16,816 bases of DNA. It comes from Marinilabiliales bacterium (GTDB lineage: Bacteria > Bacteroidota > Bacteroidia > Bacteroidales > F082). The notes beneath the pieces are model-generated. The model ran no database searches, had not been told where the DNA came from, and was given only the letters and a program-made list of their open reading frames with translations. Position numbers and translations under genes: made by a program. Location of the stretch: contig PKSW01000272.1 of NCBI GenBank assembly GCA_002869465.1, positions 1 to 16,816 on the forward strand, written 5' to 3'. Every line of letters begins with the position of its first letter. Position 1 is the stretch's first letter. Shown in pieces: positions 14,278-16,816 of this stretch.

Positions 14278-15363
14278 ATGGGTGAATTAAAATTAATGAA
14301 GGGTAATGAAGCTTTAGCTGAAGCTGCTATCCGGGCCGGTGCTGATGCTTACTTTGGATACCCAATCACACCTCAATCGGAAGTGATAGAATATTTAATG
14401 GCGGAAAAGCCTGAAGATCGCACAGGAATGGTAGTGCTGCAAGCCGAAAGTGAAGTAGCATCCATCAATATGTTATATGGAGCAGGCGGAACAGGTAAAA
14501 AGGTGATGACTTCATCTTCCAGCCCTGGTATCAGCTTAATGCAGGAGGGTTTATCCTATATAGCAGGTGCAGAAATTCCCTGCGTAGTAGCAAATGTAGT
14601 TCGTGGTGGCCCTGGTTTAGGGGATATTCAACCCGCTCAATCAGACTATTTTCAGGCAGTAAAAGGTGGCGGTCATGGCGATTACCGTTTGATCGTACTG
14701 GCACCTTCATCAGTGCAGGAAATGTCAGACTTTGTACCGCTTAGTTTCGATCTGGCATTTAAATACCGCACACCTGTAATGATCATTTCTGATGGTTTGA
14801 TCGGGCAGATGATGGAAAAAGTGGAATTATTTGAGCAAAGAGATCGCCTGACAGATGAAGAGGTGATTGAAAAATATCCTTGGGCAACCAATGGGAAACC
14901 TGTTGGTAAGGAAAGAAGAATTCTGACCTCTCTCGACCTGGACCCTCACAAATTGGAAAAACACAACCATCACCTACAGGCAAAGTACCGTGAGATTGAA
15001 GAGAAAGAAGTCCTTTCGGAAACCTTGCATTGTGATGATGCTGAATATATTATGGTGGCGTATGGTTCCAGTGCACGTATTGCTCAAAAAACCATCCAAT
15101 TGGCACGTGAAGAAGGTATAAAAGTTGGGTTGATCAGACCAATTACCTTATGGCCTTATCCAAAAAAGGAAATTGAAAAATACGTACAGAAAGGTATAAA
15201 AGGGTTCTTATCAGTAGAAATGAGTATGGGACAAATGGTTGAAGATATTCGTCTGGTGGTTGAGGGGCGAACCAAAGTGGAGCATTTTGGTCGCGTGGGT
15301 GGTGTGATTCATTCACCTGAAGAAGTATTGGAAGCATTGAAACAAAAATTAATAGGAGGATAA
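14278..15363 (+). CDS. korA: 2-Oxoacid:ferredoxin oxidoreductase alpha subunit (KorA/VorB)
   Basis: A 361-residue subunit carrying the pyrimidine-side thiamine pyrophosphate domain and the transketolase C-terminal-like domain. Motifs are GNEALAEAAIRAGADAYFGY then YPITPQSE (28-35), QAESEVASINM (55-65) with the catalytic glutamate that activates TPP, TSSSSPGISLMQEGLSY (78-94) and RGGPGLGDIQPAQSD (109-123). The C-terminal third (from about 250) resembles the domain that binds CoA and substrate. The enzyme performs 2-oxoacid + CoA + oxidised ferredoxin = acyl-CoA + CO2 + reduced ferredoxin. Sequences of this type are labelled VorB (2-oxoisovalerate) as often as KorA (2-oxoglutarate), and I cannot separate them by eye. 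The last codons (ATA GGA GGA) double as a Shine-Dalgarno for the beta gene, which starts 2 bp after the stop. Confidence 0.93.
   Translation: MGELKLMKGNEALAEAAIRAGADAYFGYPITPQSEVIEYLMAEKPEDRTGMVVLQAESEVASINMLYGAGGTGKKVMTSSSSPGISLMQEGLSYIAGAEIPCVVANVVRGGPGLGDIQPAQSDYFQAVKGGGHGDYRLIVLAPSSVQEMSDFVPLSFDLAFKYRTPVMIISDGLIGQMMEKVELFEQRDRLTDEEVIEKYPWATNGKPVGKERRILTSLDLDPHKLEKHNHHLQAKYREIEEKEVLSETLHCDDAEYIMVAYGSSARIAQKTIQLAREEGIKVGLIRPITLWPYPKKEIEKYVQKGIKGFLSVEMSMGQMVEDIRLVVEGRTKVEHFGRVGGVIHSPEEVLEALKQKLIGG
15354..15359 (+). promoter_or_regulatory. Canonical Shine-Dalgarno AGGAGG for the beta subunit
   Basis: AGGAGG sits six bases before the ATG at 15366, inside the last codons of the alpha gene. No other start in this window has so complete a site, and Bacteroidota generally do not rely on Shine-Dalgarno pairing. 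Together with the 2-bp gap it suggests re-initiation or tight stoichiometric coupling, or it may simply reflect the conserved Gly-Gly end of the alpha subunit. Confidence 0.6.
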
Positions 15364-15365
15364 TT

Positions 15366-16160
15366 ATGTCAGGATTAACTGTTCAAGATATTGTAAAACC
15401 TGAAAATCTGGTTTATAAAAAAACGGATTTGATGACGGACAAAACCCTGAGTTATTGTCCGGGATGCGGACATGGTACAGCCCACAGGCTCATCATGGAA
15501 GTGATCGAAGAGCTTGGAAAAGAGCATGAAACCATAGGCGTAGCGCCAGTTGGTTGCTCCGTATTGGCCTACGAATTTATGAATGTCGATATGCAGGAAG
15601 CAGCACACGGCAGGGCACCGGCAGTAGCAACAGCGATAAAAAGAGTATGGCCCGGCAGAGTAGTTTTTACCTACCAGGGTGACGGAGATCTCGCAGCAAT
15701 CGGAACTGCTGAAACCATCCACGCTTGTAACCGGGGTGAGAAAATCGTGATTGTTTTTATTAATAACGGTATTTATGGTATGACGGGTGGCCAAATGGCA
15801 CCTACCACATTGCCAGGAATGAAAACATCAACTTCACCTTATGGTCGTGAAGTAATTGCAATGGGAAACCCGCTGAAGATCACAGAACTGGTGGCACAAC
15901 TTCCAGGCACCTATTTTGTAACCCGCCAGGCAGTTCATACAGCTTCTGCTGTTCGAAAAGCTAAAAAAGCTTTAATGAAAGCATTTCAAAACCAAATTGA
16001 TGAAAAACCCGGTTTGTCATTTATAGAGATCGTTTCAAACTGTAATTCAGGCTGGAAAATGACTCCCGTTGACGCTAACATTTGGATGGAAGAAAATATG
16101 TTTCCATTCTACCAGTTGGGCGACATAAAAAAAGATGGTCAGTTAATTGAGAAAAAATAA
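15366..16160 (+). CDS. korB: 2-Oxoacid:ferredoxin oxidoreductase beta subunit (TPP and [4Fe-4S] binding)
   Basis: A 264-residue catalytic subunit. CPGCGHG at 31-37 supplies C31 and C34, and C64 (PVGCSVLAYE) and C226 (SNCNSGW) are placed to complete the proximal [4Fe-4S] site known from this enzyme class (ligand assignment is inference). The TPP diphosphate-Mg motif is GDGD at 105-108, ending in NN at 133-134 in FINNGIYGMTGGQMAPTT (131-148). It joins the alpha subunit to form the active site, where the hydroxyalkyl-TPP intermediate gives electrons one at a time to the cluster and then to the delta subunit. The preceding AGGAGG and 2-bp gap couple it to the alpha gene; the gamma gene is 22 bp downstream. 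Length fits the family and there are no frame problems. Confidence 0.94.
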   Translation: MSGLTVQDIVKPENLVYKKTDLMTDKTLSYCPGCGHGTAHRLIMEVIEELGKEHETIGVAPVGCSVLAYEFMNVDMQEAAHGRAPAVATAIKRVWPGRVVFTYQGDGDLAAIGTAETIHACNRGEKIVIVFINNGIYGMTGGQMAPTTLPGMKTSTSPYGREVIAMGNPLKITELVAQLPGTYFVTRQAVHTASAVRKAKKALMKAFQNQIDEKPGLSFIEIVSNCNSGWKMTPVDANIWMEENMFPFYQLGDIKKDGQLIEKK

Positions 16161-16182
16161 TAATACTTAGAAATTCAAAGAT

Positions 16183-16728
16183 ATGACTGAAGAAATTATT
16201 ATTGCAGGATTTGGTGGACAGGGCGTATTGTCGATGGGTAAGATTCTGGCATATTCAGGAATTATGCAGGATCAGGAAGTGAGCTGGATGCCATCATATG
16301 GACCTGAAATGCGGGGCGGAACAGCCAATGTAACTGTGATCGTAAGCGACGAAAGGATCAGTTCTCCGACACTGACAAGATACGACACAGCCATCATTCT
16401 TAACCAGCAATCAATGGATAAATTTGAGTCAACTGTAAAACCCGGAGGCGTGCTGTTATACGATCCTAATGGGATTACGCATCACCCGACAAGAAACGAT
16501 ATCAGTATCTATAAAATTGAAGGCGCCAAATTAGCGGCCAGCATGGGAAACACCAAAATTTTCAATATGGTGGTCCTGGGTGCTTATATCAAAGTGAAAC
16601 CCATTGTAAAATTGGACAATGTGATCAAAGGTCTCAAGAAATCATTACCATTCAGGTATCATAAATTGATTCCGTTGAATACGGAGGCGATCACCATGGG
16701 CATGGAAAATGTGGATCAGATAAATTAA
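16183..16728 (+). CDS. korC: 2-Oxoacid:ferredoxin oxidoreductase gamma subunit
   Basis: A 181-residue subunit of the pyruvate/ketoisovalerate oxidoreductase gamma family. It opens with IIIAGFGGQGVLSMGK (GFGGQG at 9-14) and has PSYGPEMRGGTANVTVIVS (37-55), the two most conserved stretches of the family. The gamma subunit closes over the CoA and acceptor side of the alpha-beta core and is needed for CoA-dependent activity in this class. It is the last gene of the korDABC order. There is no Shine-Dalgarno upstream. The stop codon is 18 bp before a strong terminator, so the operon ends here. No fused extra domain is present; in other lineages gamma is joined to alpha. Confidence 0.93.
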   Translation: MTEEIIIAGFGGQGVLSMGKILAYSGIMQDQEVSWMPSYGPEMRGGTANVTVIVSDERISSPTLTRYDTAIILNQQSMDKFESTVKPGGVLLYDPNGITHHPTRNDISIYKIEGAKLAASMGNTKIFNMVVLGAYIKVKPIVKLDNVIKGLKKSLPFRYHKLIPLNTEAITMGMENVDQIN

Positions 16729-16746
16729 GGAATTCAATAAAAAATG

Positions 16747-16776
16747 AAAGGCTGGCACCAACGGTGCCAGCCTTTT
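16747..16776. terminator. Strong rho-independent terminator, probably bidirectional
   Basis: AAAGGCTGGCACC (16747-16759) and GGTGCCAGCCTTT (16763-16775) form a perfect 13-bp stem around a 3-base AAC loop. TTTT at 16773-16776 ends the + strand signal. On the - strand the hairpin is followed by CA and a run of six T (from AAAAAA before 16745), so it could also stop a convergent transcript coming from the right. Confidence 0.92.
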
Positions 16777-16798
16777 CTATTGATTGGAATTTATATAA

Positions 16799-16816
16799 TT
16801 ACTCAAAAAGACTTTC
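16799..16816 (-). CDS. Possible last codons of a convergent gene (very uncertain)
   Basis: Read on the - strand, the window end gives five sense codons (E-S-L-F-E) and then TAA. A convergent gene ending here would explain the second T run of the shared hairpin at 16747-16776. With only 18 bases visible, this is a suggestion and could be chance. Confidence 0.2.
   Translation of the reverse strand, partial: ESLFE

Noticed and set aside
15375..15794. A 139-residue - strand open frame
   Set aside because: It is a shadow of the korB gene, whose motifs are unmistakable on the + strand.
1..16816. Mobile element, prophage, CRISPR array or defence island
   Set aside because: No transposase, integrase, repeat-spacer pattern, tRNA-flanked attachment site or defence-type domain was seen. 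The genes look like ordinary chromosomal functions with consistent composition.

Overview
The window looks like a chromosomal segment of a Bacteroidota bacterium, probably an anaerobic or fermentative member of the Bacteroidales/Marinilabiliales type. Three things suggest this. The DNA is A+T-leaning and most starts lack a Shine-Dalgarno sequence. TAnnTTTG elements, the -7 box of the Bacteroidota primary sigma factor, sit just upstream of several first genes. The gene content also fits: a four-subunit 2-oxoacid:ferredoxin oxidoreductase, an ADP-forming acyl-CoA synthetase, a SMUG2-type DNA glycosylase and a cation-chloride cotransporter-like permease. The assignment is inferred from gene families; no rRNA or tRNA is present.

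Layout. Positions 1-588 hold the 3' part of a GT4 glycosyltransferase whose 5' end is cut by the window edge. Positions 650-3439 are a tight three-gene + strand unit: a membrane methyltransferase of the ICMT/PEMT type, an EamA transporter and a saccharopine/lysine dehydrogenase-like enzyme, with a 1-bp gap and then an ATGA overlap. It meets, tail to tail with a 4-bp gap, a - strand AI-2E family permease (3444-4565). This permease is divergent from a cation-chloride cotransporter-like permease (4670-6877). Next is a protein fusing a DhaL/FakA-type kinase part to a DegV/FakB-type fatty-acid-binding domain (6941-8755), preceded by a promoter so close that the mRNA should be almost leaderless. A 285-bp gap with a degenerate 7-bp periodic tract follows.

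Positions 9041-13846 form a second cluster: acd, an unrecognised membrane protein, a fold-type I aminotransferase and a SMUG2 glycosylase. After a 179-bp intergenic region with a perfect 15-bp palindrome and a TAnnTTTG box comes the korDABC/vor operon (14026-16728). It closes with a strong, apparently bidirectional terminator at 16747-16776.

How they may work together (inference): the aminotransferase would turn an amino acid into a 2-oxoacid. The oxidoreductase would convert that to acyl-CoA with reduction of ferredoxin, and the ADP-forming synthetase would hydrolyse the acyl-CoA to the free acid while making ATP. Together these are the steps of peptide/amino-acid fermentation with substrate-level phosphorylation. 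The other genes look like ordinary envelope, transport and lipid-precursor housekeeping. I found no CRISPR array, insertion sequence, prophage or defence system, and no wholly undescribed system.
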